Positions 54,606-64,000 of a DNA stretch of 64,000 nt are shown piece after piece. Made by a program: the position numbers and the translations under genes. Each line of letters begins with the position of its first letter. Positions within the stretch are counted from its first letter, which is position 1. The notes under the pieces were generated by a model. That model was not told the DNA's origin. It saw only the letters and a program-made list of their open reading frames with translations, and searched no databases. The stretch covers positions 558,001-622,000 of the forward strand of contig JAJTUP010000024.1 in NCBI GenBank assembly GCA_021399435.1, written 5' to 3'. This DNA is from Diaporthe sp. PMI_573. Taxonomy: Eukaryota; Ascomycota; Sordariomycetes; Diaporthales; Diaporthaceae.

Positions 54606-56640
54606 CTAAAGCTTAGAGTCCCTCTTCTTCTTCTCATACACAACAACCTCAATCCCGCCCTTGACCCCTCCATCCTTGATAACCCTCCTCAGGATCTTCC
54701 CACTAGGCGACTTGGGGATCGCATCCGCAAACACGACGCCCCCGACGAGCCACTTGTACCTCGCCGTCCTCTTCTCCACCAGCGCTTTTAGTTCTGCCGC
54801 CAGCCTCTCCAGCCCGGCCCTGTCCTTGTTTTTCACCAGCTCCGGGTCCCGCGGGACCACGTACGCCCGCGGCCACTCCGTCGCCTGGCTGTTGTCGTAG
54901 ATGCCGATGACGCCCGCGTCCGCCACGCTCTCGCTGCTGCACAGCACGGCCTCGAGCTCGGCGGGGGCGACCTGGTACGCGCGGACCTTGATCAGCTCCT
55001 TGAGCCGGTCCGTGATGTGGATCGCGCCCCTCGCGTCCAGGAACCCGACGTCACCCGTGCGGAACCACCCGTCGGCCGTCAGCGCCTCGGCCGTGACGCT
55101 CATGTCCGGCGCACCCTGACCTACGCCGCCGATGGGCAGGTACGCGCTCATCAGGCTCGGCGAGCGGATCAGGATCTCGCCCGGCGCGCCGGTCTTCACC
55201 GGGACCGCGGGCTCGCCCCTGCTGAAGTCCTGCCCGTCCGCGGCGATGAGCAGCTCCACGCCGTAGTGCGGCCGGCCGCTGTCCCCCGCGCCGGCGTGCA
55301 TGTCCGCCTCGGAGGTTCCCCGCTGCAGGGACGTGTTGCACGTCTCGCTGAGGCCGTAGCCCATCTTCACGCGGAACCCGAGGCGCCGGTGGACCTCGAG
55401 GACGACCTCGTGGCCCAGCGGGGCCCCGCCCGTGACGCCCGCCAGGACGGACTTGAACCCGCCTGACTTGACGTACTTGTCCACCACGGCCGCCTTGGCC
55501 AGCATCACGGCGACGGGCGGCGCCATGTGCAGGTATGTCACCTTTCTGCGGGCGACGCCGGCGAGCATGGCTTCGAGGTTGAAGCTGTTCATGACGTAGC
55601 AGGCGGCGCCGACGGAGGGGGCCAGCAGGAAGATGTTGCACAGCCCGAAGACGTGGTAGAAGGGCACGTAGCCCAGCCAGCTCTGCTGCAGGCCCGGCTG
55701 GTGGTAGTCTGCGTCGTACCAGATCGACGCCGTCGCGAAGACGAGGGCACCGTGAGAGATCAGGACGCCCTTGGACCGGCCCGATGTCCCTGATGACCAC
55801 AGGATCACGGCCGTGCGGTTCGGCGCTGCGACTGTTGAGAGGTGGTAGGACTTTGCCGGCGAGGATGAGGATGGTGTTCGAAGCAGGGCGGACCAGTCCT
55901 GTTCTTGGCCGCCCTGTGATGGCGACGACGACAAAGGCTGGGCGCCCGAGAGGTAAGTATCCCCAGCCACGTCGACTGTGAAGACAGGGACTTTTCCAAA
56001 GAACGCAGTGTCCTCCTGCGCCTTGAGCGCCTCGCGCATGGCGCCCAGGCACGCCTTGGCCGTGATAATAGCCCGCGGCCGCGCGTTCTGGAGGATCCAG
56101 CCGAGCTCGGTGGCGGTCAGGGCGGGCGAGGCGAGCGACGCCGTCAGGCCCGAGGCAAAGGTGCCGAACAGGACGGACGCGAAGGCGAGGCAGTTGGGCA
56201 GCTGGATCAGCACGACGGGCGCCAGCTCCGGGCGGGCGCACGTCGCCGTCGCGGGGAGGGCTTGGATCTGGTCCGGGTCCAGGCCCAGGGCCCGCAGGTT
56301 CGCTGATACTGTGAGGGCATCGTCCCTTGCCCTGCCGAAGGTGAGTGTGCGCTCTGGTGGGTGCTGTTAGCTCGGTGCTCTCACACTCTCACTCACACAC
56401 ATGAATTCCACGCGTGGGCCCGAGCCTTTTTTCGGCGGCTGATGGTATTTCCTCACCATTTTTGTTGTCCACAAAGATTGGTCGCGAGTCCTCTATGCGA
56501 GGCAGTCTTTGAGATGCAGGCACGAAGTTTGATTGTTGTGAGAATGGGTTCCCAAAGACGAAGTCGAAGATGTTTGAGCGTGGGTATGTCTGTACGGGTG
56601 GGTTGCCGCTTAGCGCCACAGTGTCGCTTGACTGAGACAT
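54606..56640 (-). CDS. Acyl/aryl-CoA ligase (4-coumarate-CoA-ligase-like, peroxisomal SKL)
   Basis: This is an adenylate-forming ligase that activates a carboxylic acid with ATP and CoA. Exons are 56640-56457 and 56353-54606, about 643 residues, longer than usual (about 560) because of a 60-residue N-terminal extension and a Ser-rich insert near residue 215. The A3 phosphate-binding motif is LWSSGTSGRSKGV, the A5 motif is GYGLSETCN, A7 is WFRTGDVGFLD, A8 is DRLKELIKVRAYQVAP, and the A10 Lys is in PKSPSGKILRR. The last three residues are SKL, a canonical PTS1, so peroxisomal import is predicted. Phenylpropanoid or fatty-acid beta-oxidation is the usual job of peroxisomal members. It is about 22 kb from the aromatic cluster and may be unrelated. 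Confidence 0.88.
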
Positions 56641-57705
56641 GGCGGCTCGGGTGTGTCTGTCTCTTGGAACCGTCGCGACGATCTTGGGTCAATTGACAGG
56701 TGATTGTTGTCAAATGGATTATGTTCACTAATCCTCTGTAGTCGTGACTGTCAGTAAATGGTGAGTGTTTTTGTAATCAAGTGAGATAGATGTGTTGACG
56801 ATGCCGTCTCGAGGTTGAGCAAAAAGTAACTCTCCATGAGGTCGGAATGTCGACGCCCACGTCCCGCGGATCCGACTACCTTGGCCCGCCGGCTCAAGTC
56901 GGTAGGTTGCATATCCGGGGGCGGCTGTTTTGTTGGAGCTCGGCTCGAAACGAAACAGGGGGGTTGAGCTCGCACTTCCATAGTGCGATGCTGCAGCACA
57001 GTATAGTACGGTGCAGTGCCACGCCGGCAAGAGGACTGGCATTTTGCGTCTTCCCCCGCGACCCCACGGCGCATATCTCATCTCACTTGCAGGGCCGCCC
57101 CCATATTCCGAGGCGGAAGGTTAACCCTAGGGCTGTCCACCCCGATAAACCACCTACTATAGGTATAGTACTGTGTAACTGACTCTCGCGGGCATCCCAA
57201 TACGAGCTTCTTGGCGGGGAGCTTGCCCGGCTCTCAGATGTAATGCCCGGCGTGCGCTTTCCAAATAAATGGAAGGAGGCTGCCGATACTTCTCGCTGAT
57301 CCAATGATCATCACCGTCTGGCTGCATCTCGAGTGCTTTTTATGCTTTAGTCTACCATGACCAGGGCACGCATCCTATTCGCTCTTTATGGTTAGTCCAC
57401 AGATGAGAATCTAAGATCTGGTTTGCATGCATGCTCAAGACCCACAACACCACCTCGAACCCTAACTCCCGGCTCCCGGACGGCCTCGTCGATGATACAA
57501 AATGAGCCCACATCTGTGGACCAACGACGCGCGTGTACAAGAGATGAAAAGGATATAATGGTTTGAAAGTCGCTGGATTCGTCATCTATCAGCCGGGTAT
57601 GTGCAGTTGTGCATCTACATATTTATGTACAAGAAGAGCCACAATCGGGTGGCAAATCGCAAAATCCCTCCAACACCCAAAACTCCCTCCTCAAACAGCA
57701 AAGAC
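56641..57705. other. Intergenic region of about 1.1 kb
   Basis: No conserved open frame or RNA gene is seen. It contains the ligase promoter and the 3' flank of the FMN oxidase gene. Confidence 0.45.
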
Positions 57706-59205
57706 TTAGAAACCCCAGAAGGGCTGCGGGTTCCAGTCGACATAGCTGGAGTTGATGGACTTGAGGTCGCCCAGGCCGAGGTTGGCAGCGTCGTTCATGA
57801 TGCCGTTCCTCATCAGCGCGATGATCTTCTTGACACCATCGACACCAAACACGTTCGAGTACATGAAGGGCCGTCCCAGGCCGACAGCCTTGACACCAAG
57901 GGCCATCAGCCGCAGCGCATCGGTACCATAGCGGATACCGCCGTCGGCAAGCACCTCTATCTCGTTGAAGATCTCCGGGTCGTTGTTGAAGATCTCGAGG
58001 GCGACCTCGAGAGACGAAGGGGACCCGTCCAGGTTGCGGCCGCCGTGGTTGGACAGGATGATAGCCTTGACGCCGTGGTCGACGGCGGCGCGGGCATCGG
58101 CGACGTTCTGGATGCCCTTGAGGACGATAGGCAGCGTCGTCCAGTTGCGGTACTGCTGGTAGATCTCCCACGTGTTCTTAACGAAGGCCGTGTTGGCCGA
58201 GCCGACGTCGTAGCGGGCGGCGCGCTGGCGGTCGGGCGAGCCGGGGGAGTCGATGGCCCAGACGACGGCCTTGGCGCCGGAGGCCTCGGACCTCTGCAGC
58301 AGGGCGCGGTTCTGCGTGTCGTTCAGGGTGAAGTACACCTGGCTGAAGAAGGTCTGGTTGGGGAGGGCAGCCGCGGCGATGTCCTCGAGGGGGAGGGACG
58401 AGTAGCTCGAGACCTGTTTGTGCGTTTCGTGGTGAGTAAACCTGGTTGGGGTTTTGCAAACGCAAGTGTTGCGCAGAGGAAGGGGGGAGGGCTTACGATG
58501 TAAGGGATGCCACCGGCTCCAGCACCCTTCATCAGGTTCAGCTCGGCGTCGGGGTGGCCGTACTGCGCCCTGGCGGCTGGGGAGATGAAGAAGGGGTTGG
58601 CGAAGTTGTAGCCCAGGATGGTCGTGTTCATGCTGGCCTCGATGTTGGTCACGTCAACCATGGCACGGGGCCGAAGGCGGTAACGGTTGAAAACCTGGAA
58701 AGGGGCAAAAGTGGTCAGCATCTGTTATCATGTGCCTCGGAAAGGGGCAGGTAGCAGTGTTTCAGGCACATACCTCGAGGTTGTTGCGGTACGACCACTC
58801 GCCAGCAGCGCCATTTCGGTAGTAGGTGTACTGCAAACTCAATCAGCCACATTGCACAAAACCCCCACAACTTTATTCTCGACGGAGCATAACTAACGTT
58901 CAGCGCAGGGAGATAGTTGCGAGCAGCCCCTGTAAAAATGCAACAGTCAGCATTTGTTTATGGAAGGTAGTATCGCATGGCCTGGACCGATGCTTGACAG
59001 GGGGAGTGGACCATCAGTCATGGTTGTTTGTTTACTTACAGTCAAAGTCTGGCAGGCCGACAATCTCGTCGAGGGGGGGCAGCTGGCCGACGGTGATGTT
59101 GCTCACAACGTCCTGGAGACCAGTGTCGGGCTCGTTGACCCATGGGCGGGCAGCTGAAACACCGGCGACTGCGACGGCCGCGACCGTAAAGACTGAGGAC
59201 AGCAT
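57706..59205 (-). CDS. Secreted FMN-dependent alpha-hydroxyacid oxidase/dehydrogenase
   Basis: This oxidises L-2-hydroxy acids to 2-oxo acids. Five exons (59205-59040, 58929-58898, 58830-58774, 58694-58497, 58413-57706) give about 386 residues. A signal peptide (MLSSVFTVAAVAVAGVSA) points to secretion, unlike the peroxisomal or mitochondrial glycolate and lactate enzymes. FMN-site features include ISPAARAQYGHPDAE, LPIVLKGI with the conserved Lys, the catalytic base His274 in LSNHGGRNLDG, and DGGIRYGTDALRLMALG near the end. Several NxT/S sites lie in the mature part. It could supply aryl 2-oxo acids from mandelate-type compounds, but lactate is equally possible. The 32-nt second exon is small but keeps the frame and the DFDWAARNYL core. 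Confidence 0.9.
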
Positions 59206-59299
59206 CGTGGGTTTTCTTTTTTCCTTTGGGTTTATTGCAAAAGCTTGCAGTAGCTCGGGTCGACGATGGCTAGTAAGTAAAGACGAAACGAGGCCGGCG

Positions 59300-59305
59300 T
59301 TTATA
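59300..59305 (-). promoter_or_regulatory. TATA box of the FMN oxidase gene
   Basis: TATAAA on the minus strand, 95 bp before the ATG, in CTTATAAACGCC. Confidence 0.5.
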
Positions 59306-60740
59306 AGAAAGGCGATGATCTCAGATCAAGGAATGACGAAAGGGTGCGAGGTAGAGAGAGACCGGCTTCAAACAAAGTTGGGATGAACTCTATCGTCATC
59401 CAGGACAAGGTCGTTCGTGATCGGGCAGCTGTCCTTATATGCTGCCGTCACAGCCTTGGAAACCCCCACGCCACCTTCTAGACCGTTGTCTTTTTTTCCA
59501 TTTTTTTTCCCCTTCACACTTCACCAGGGGCATGGTAGCATGCCCCTACAATACCTACTCGACCAGTAGTACTGGGCATCTAGACACAGGACCCAAGCTT
59601 TTTCCCAAACCACGAGACGGGGTTGTAATCAATTGGAGAACCCACTGCCGTCGGCGACATTCCGGAGCGACGAAACTAACTCGGAGGGGACGTCATACCA
59701 AGGCAACAAGTTCAGGCTGAAGGGTACCTAGGTATGTACCGGGGCCATCTATCTGGTGGGAATGAAAACAAAACGGGAAAAACGGGAGAAGAAACAAATC
59801 GAGTAAAGTTGCACCTTCCCGTCAGGGATTGCCATCTCCGCTAGTGGGCTTGGTAGGTGACTCGCATTGAGACTATCAGGGCGAGGATCCTGCGACGACC
59901 GGGTAAGGGGAGCGTTTACTTGGCCTTCCTTCCCCTACTCTGCGGCGGTGGCTAAAGTGAGCTGCTGTTTCGAGAAACAAATGCTACGTGCACAAGTACA
60001 TTCGTGCAGGGGATAGTGATAAGAACACTAGCAAACAAGCCAGGGCCCCTCTGACGTGACCCAGAATATCCCATGCTCACATGCATTTCTTGGACTAACC
60101 TGAGACCGCGGCAATAACGAATGTGGGAAGAAGGGACTATCAAAGCAAGAGCCTCATCGTGCACTGGGCGAACCGCCCGGTTGCTACGGTCACAGCAGGT
60201 CTCGGCTCATGTTACCTGGAGTTCCTAAATTTACGCCCAGTGCCGCCCATCATGCACGAATGACAAAGCCGAAGCGGGCACAGTAGGGCTGACCATGCGA
60301 CGCATTGGGGGAGGGGACCAGCGGTCCAGTGACCCAGCAGCACCACCTCGCCTTGCCCTGCCCAACCTCTCGCGAGTGAAGCATCCAGATTGCGGCGGTG
60401 GGGCTTAACAGGGGCCTTGGCGTTTGCTGTTGAAATAAACCCACTCTCCGTGAAACGGCTGCCCATTATCCAGTTATCCCACCCTTTCCCACTCGACCCA
60501 AGAGCCGGCGCCAAGGTGTCACCTGCCGAAACCTGGCGGCGGCCGGATCCAGGCACTGGGTTTAAATTTTGTGAGTCCCACTTCCGATGGCGTAGTTCCT
60601 ACCACTAGTTCTAGTTCAACTCAACATGGAGTCTGGACAAGGCGCCGCCCATCGGTTCACAGCAGCATCAGATAAGATCTTTTTGGTTCTGGCCCGCTCC
60701 ACATTGCTGGGCGGAGTGGGGGCGGGCGGGCGCCAAAGTA

Positions 60741-60759
60741 TTTCTAAGTCTTTCTAAGC
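60741..60759 (+). repeat. Short repeat with doubled TTCTAAG (copy 1)
   Basis: TTTCTAAGTCTTTCTAAGC. Copy 2 at 61093-61111 differs by one base. Confidence 0.45.
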
Positions 60760-61092
60760 TTGCTTGTGGCTGTATCTGTTCGTGAGTGGGTCGGAGTAGG
60801 GAACACATAATTTTCATTTCTCGCAGTCCCGAGGTCGCGAGCTTCTGGAAGGGGCGAGGACGGAGCGCCGCACGGAGTGGGAATTAGTTTTCATGGGCTG
60901 GAGACCGCCGATAGGCCACGCGTTAGGGTTTTTTCCGCCCGATGATCGACGGAAGAGGGCCCTCAGCCCCTTTTGTCCAGCGCAGGAATCGGAGCTTTAT
61001 TGACTCGGGGCACGCGCGGGTAATTTCTGGTATTTTGCTCGCACCCTTGTCTTCTTCTTCGTCCTCTACGGAGTACAAGTCTCGGCACTGCA

Positions 61093-61111
61093 TTTCTAAG
61101 TCGTTCTAAGC
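61093..61111 (+). repeat. Short repeat with doubled TTCTAAG (copy 2)
   Basis: TTTCTAAGTCGTTCTAAGC. The two copies are about 350 bp apart, upstream of the FMN oxidase gene. Their function is unknown. Confidence 0.45.
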
Positions 61112-61263
61112 CGATGACAAAGCGACCCGACTGCTCGGGCTTACGTAGTACTCAGCTTCCAAGCTTTTTGCTTCCTCCACTCCTGTCTATTTAGGTTATG
61201 TCACTCTGTCTTTTTTACCTGCCTGCTATGGACCTGGGCATTGGGATAAGCAGTTGGCGGTTG

Positions 61264-62814
61264 TCACTCCGGCAGGGCCAGGATATCATCGCACTTGACC
61301 ACCTGCCCCGTTGCGATTGAGATGTTAGCAGCGATGCCTATCACGGTTAGCTTCCGAGAATTTTCATGTCCGGCCCCCTTTCCGCCGTGTCGGAGACTTC
61401 CGTGTTTTGTCGGAAGGGGTTGGGTTGGGTTTGCTTGGTTAGATGAAAAAGGACATACCGGTAAGGATCGAGGCCGCTCCGTCGATGTGGCTGGCGGCCC
61501 GTCTGTACTCGTCTGAAACGGGCTCGCCAAACAGATCCTGGAGGAGGACCGAGTCGCCTCCACCGTGGGCACCCTTACTCTCGCCAATTTCAATCTCCCG
61601 AGGCTTCTCGAACAGCGGCCTGAGGAGGATCGTGCGCCTCTCCAGGGACCCCTCGAGCGACTGGTCGCCGCCCGAGTTGACATAACTGTTCTCGACGACC
61701 TCGACCTCGAGCCTGCCCCCGGTCCCGTTGAAGCTCACCCGGAACCCCTCCCACGGCGCGTACGCCGTGAGGCTGTACGTCATGACCGCGCCGTTCTTGT
61801 ACCTCACCAGCACGTTCATGGTGTCCTCGATGGATATCCCGTCGCTGAACACGCTCTGGTCGCGGTGATAATCATCCTCGTGCTCGGCGTCGAGGTACAG
61901 CGCCTTGAGCCCCTCATTCTCCACCATGTGCAGCGCAAAGGGGTCCGCCTTCGCGACCTCGCTGCCGTGCGCGCGCGTGTAGAACCTCGTCGCCCCCCTC
62001 TGCTCGGCGTTCTCCCGCCCGTAGAACTTGAGGTCCCCCTGCGCGTAGACCGTCTCGGGCCGCGTCTGCAGCCAGAAGTTGACCAGGTCGAAGTGGTGCG
62101 TGCTCTTGTGCACCAGCAGCCCGCCGCTGTTGCGCTTGTCCCGGTGCCACCGCCGGAAGTAGTCGGCCCCGTGCGACGTGTTGAGCATCCACTCGAAGTG
62201 CACGCTGTTTACTTTCCCGATCGCGCCGCTGCGCAGGATCTCGAAGACGCGCGTGTTGTGCGGTGCGTACCGGTAGTTGAAGGTCACGCGCACCTTTTGG
62301 CCTGTTCGGTCGACCGCGCTGAGGATCTCTTTGCATCGTGGTGTGTCGATGGTCACTGATACCCGGCAATTTCGGTGGTTAGCAATCGACACCGTATGTG
62401 CCACTGAGAGAGGAATGGGTCGATTCCATCCTCTCTTTGTGACAAACGAAAGTACAATTTTGTGCAGGCAAACTCACTGGGCTTTTCTGTGACCACATTG
62501 CATCCCAGCTCCATCGCACGGACAATGTAGATATTATGCAGCCTATCCGGCCCCGCAGTCACGATCACTTCGTCCGGCTTCAGCGTCGTGATCATCTTGT
62601 CGAAGTCGACCGCCAGAAATGTAGGCACCTTTCCATGGCCCAAAGATTCGAGCTTGTCGTTCGCAACGTTCATTCGGGTTTGGTTGGTATCACAGAGCCC
62701 CACTATCTCAGAGGTCGCCTTGTAGTCCGTCGCGATCGCGGTGTAGTAGAAGCTTGAGCGGCCACCGGTGCCCACAAGGGCGTACCGCTTCTTCTGCGAC
62801 TCCTTTTCACCCAT
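61264..62814 (-). CDS. Gfo/Idh/MocA-family NAD(P)-dependent oxidoreductase
   Basis: This is a sugar-type or diol dehydrogenase of about 435 residues. Exons are 62814-62478, 62355-61459 and 61337-61264; each junction keeps the frame (EKP|MTIDT, ILTG|IAANIS). The Rossmann motif is YALVGTGGRS near the N-terminus, followed by LCDTN. The family signature EKP (catalytic-site Lys) ends exon 1. The substrate domain contains NYRYAPHNTRV and WHRDKRNSGGLLVHKSTHHFDLVNFW, where the Lys and His residues match the active-site HxxD/KxxHH pattern. The tail is short and there is no signal peptide. The start at 62814 is the first ATG; an in-frame GTG lies upstream. The substrate is likely a carbohydrate or inositol derivative but is not defined. 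Confidence 0.88.
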
Positions 62815-63647
62815 CGTCGTTTCTGGCAGTTCAAAATACACGGTGTTGAAGTAATGATCTGCAAACTTTTCTCGGCAAAGACAAAAAGCGAAATCGCATG
62901 CAGACCTGTAATAAATATGTTATCCGGAGAGGGGTCGGTTGAACAATCATGAACGTCACTTGTGATCCCACAATCTAGCTAACGCTGCATTCCGGCGTGC
63001 ATCTCGGGGTCCAATGGTCCAGAAGCCGAGGTGCTAAAGTCAATCAGGGTCTAGGCATTTTTAGGTTCGAATGGTCTGATGGTGGAGGCTGTCCGGGCTG
63101 TCAGCGTGGTCACTCCCCCGAAATTCCGGGGTAAGAATCTGGGGAACCAAGCTGCTTTTAGCCGGCCGTTGGGGAAAACAGCGGGGAGGCCGTCCCTCAT
63201 CCCATGTGCCCTCAACACCAACCTAGGCCTTACGCCGGTGAGTCCACGTAAGGTGATCTCCGGCATATCTGCGGAGAAATGAGCCACGGCCGGATATCCT
63301 TGTCTAGAATGCCTCATCAAGCTCGTGTCCCCCCTGCTTGGACGCGGGTTACTACCCAATCAAGCTTCTGGTGGCTGGTCATGCCGCAAGCTTGACAGTT
63401 ATCCGACGGGTTGTTATGCCTGCTGGTCGCACAAAGGCCGGTGAACGTTCCATCTGAGCGAGGGGGATGGCAACTTTCGATAGAGTAGAAAAGGGGTATC
63501 ATGTCCCCCCCGCCTGGCTGTCTCAAATTCTGCGGGTCGGACCAGAATCACAGATCGATGTGACCCAAGTACCACACGATCTGAATTATTACATTTGAAC
63601 GGACGAATTGTCGGCACGAGCGCTTGTGGCACCTGGCTTCTAGAAAG
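62815..63647. other. Divergent intergenic region
   Basis: This is the promoter region between the oxidoreductase (-) and the MFS gene (+). No gene is seen. Confidence 0.45.
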
Positions 63648-64000
63648 ATGGCTGCAGCGGACTCCAAGAACTCGGCTGACGAGATTACTACCGCCCCTGA
63701 GATACAGAGGGACCACGATCGGGCCGCCGACTTCCTGGCCAGCCATGGGGAGACTTCCTTCACCGTCGAGGAGGAGAAGGCCGTGCTGCGCAAGATTGAT
63801 ATGCGTGTCTTGGTCCTGCTCTTGTGGGCTTATTTCTTCCAGCAGCTTGACAAGAGCACCCTCAGGTTTGTCTCTATCATTCCGCCTGGAACATGTCTAG
63901 GTGTTATATTGACGGATCTTCAACGACAGTTGTATGTGCCCATCTCGAGAAAGACCTCACCGTCTACCGAACTCCCTTCCTGAACTAAGCGCCCAAGGAC
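63648..64000 (+). CDS. MFS transporter, 5' part (anion:cation symporter/Dal5-like), truncated by window
   Basis: The start at 63648 (AAGATGG) gives an acidic cytosolic N-terminus and then LRKIDMRVLVLLLWAYFFQQLDKSTL. This is the first transmembrane helix of the ACS family of MFS transporters, whose usual form is RKID...LDK(S/T)TL. A GTTTGT donor follows at about 63867. The next exon is not clear before the window ends. Members import organic anions, vitamins or allantoate, and the substrate here cannot be told. Confidence 0.75.

Larger units (their letters stand above)
59206..61263. other. Gene-free region of about 2 kb with short direct repeats
   Basis: This long upstream region of the FMN oxidase gene contains no supportable gene. 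Two near-identical 19-mers, each with a doubled TTCTAAG, lie at 60741-60759 and 61093-61111. A TATA box lies at its left end. Confidence 0.45.

Noticed and set aside
55051..56241. Long alternate frame (about 396 codons) in the ligase gene
   Set aside because: Arg/Pro/Gly-rich shadow of the ligase, whose motifs are all in the other frame.
57601..58503. 300-codon plus-strand frame over the FMN oxidase
   Set aside because: Antisense shadow; the minus-strand gene has all FMN-site motifs and proper introns.
1..64000. CRISPR arrays, bacterial operons or ribosome binding sites
   Set aside because: Spliceosomal introns and fungal gene families throughout; the only regular tandem repeat is the coding repeat at 39213-39551.

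Overview
The window is nuclear DNA from a filamentous ascomycete (Pezizomycotina, most likely a Sordariomycete). Genes are split by 50-95 nt introns with GT..AG ends and CTRAC/CTGAY branch points. They encode lineage-typical families: a Zn2Cys6 factor, a CFEM/Pth11-like receptor, UstYa-type HxxHC proteins and a 2EXR protein. One dispersed repeat shows C-to-T/G-to-A decay resembling RIP. I see no bacterial operons, rRNA, tRNA or CRISPR. Exon coordinates were placed by hand from splice signals and reading-frame continuity.

Region A (about 0.3-33 kb) is a dense catabolic cluster of 15 genes. In order: BBE-like FAD oxidase (-), ThDP-dependent decarboxylase/lyase (+), SDR (-), salicylate-hydroxylase-type FAD monooxygenase (+), salicylaldehyde/vanillin-DH-type ALDH (+), APC permease (+), FMO (-), Zn2Cys6 regulator (+), UbiX/Pad1 flavin prenyltransferase (-), UbiD/Fdc decarboxylase (+), a DLH-like/NTF2-like protein (+), gentisate 1,2-dioxygenase (-), FAH-family hydrolase (-), a second ALDH (-) and a copper amine oxidase (+). 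Read together: uptake by the permease; deamination of an arylalkyl amine by the amine oxidase; oxidation of the aldehyde by an ALDH; chain shortening by the ThDP enzyme and the other ALDH; ring hydroxylation or prFMN-dependent decarboxylation; gentisate ring cleavage; and hydrolysis of the ring-fission product to central metabolites. The substrate is inferred, not shown. Nearly every intergenic region in this block carries CGGAAC/GTTCCG elements, including a perfect CGGAACGTTCCG palindrome before the regulator gene. This fits control by the cluster's own Zn2Cys6 protein.

Region B (33-49.7 kb) is gene-poor and decaying. It holds a small Ala/Pro-rich secreted protein, a CFEM-domain seven-helix receptor, a secreted protein made of six 19-residue repeats, an HxxHC (UstYa-like) membrane protein, a second UstYa-family gene broken by a roughly 0.93 kb insertion flanked by a 16-bp duplication, and a membrane-anchored subtilisin with an apparent frameshift at its oxyanion-hole segment. 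The repeat protein next to two HxxHC proteins resembles a fungal RiPP (dikaritin-type) locus in layout, but there are no Lys-Arg processing sites or aromatic core residues. A repeat inside the insertion recurs beyond the subtilisin gene.

Region C (49.9-64 kb) looks like ordinary, GC-richer chromosome: a 2EXR protein, a secreted DUF3237 protein, a TPR protein, a peroxisomal (SKL) acyl/aryl-CoA ligase, a secreted FMN-dependent alpha-hydroxyacid oxidase, a Gfo/Idh/MocA oxidoreductase and the 5' end of an MFS transporter cut by the window edge.
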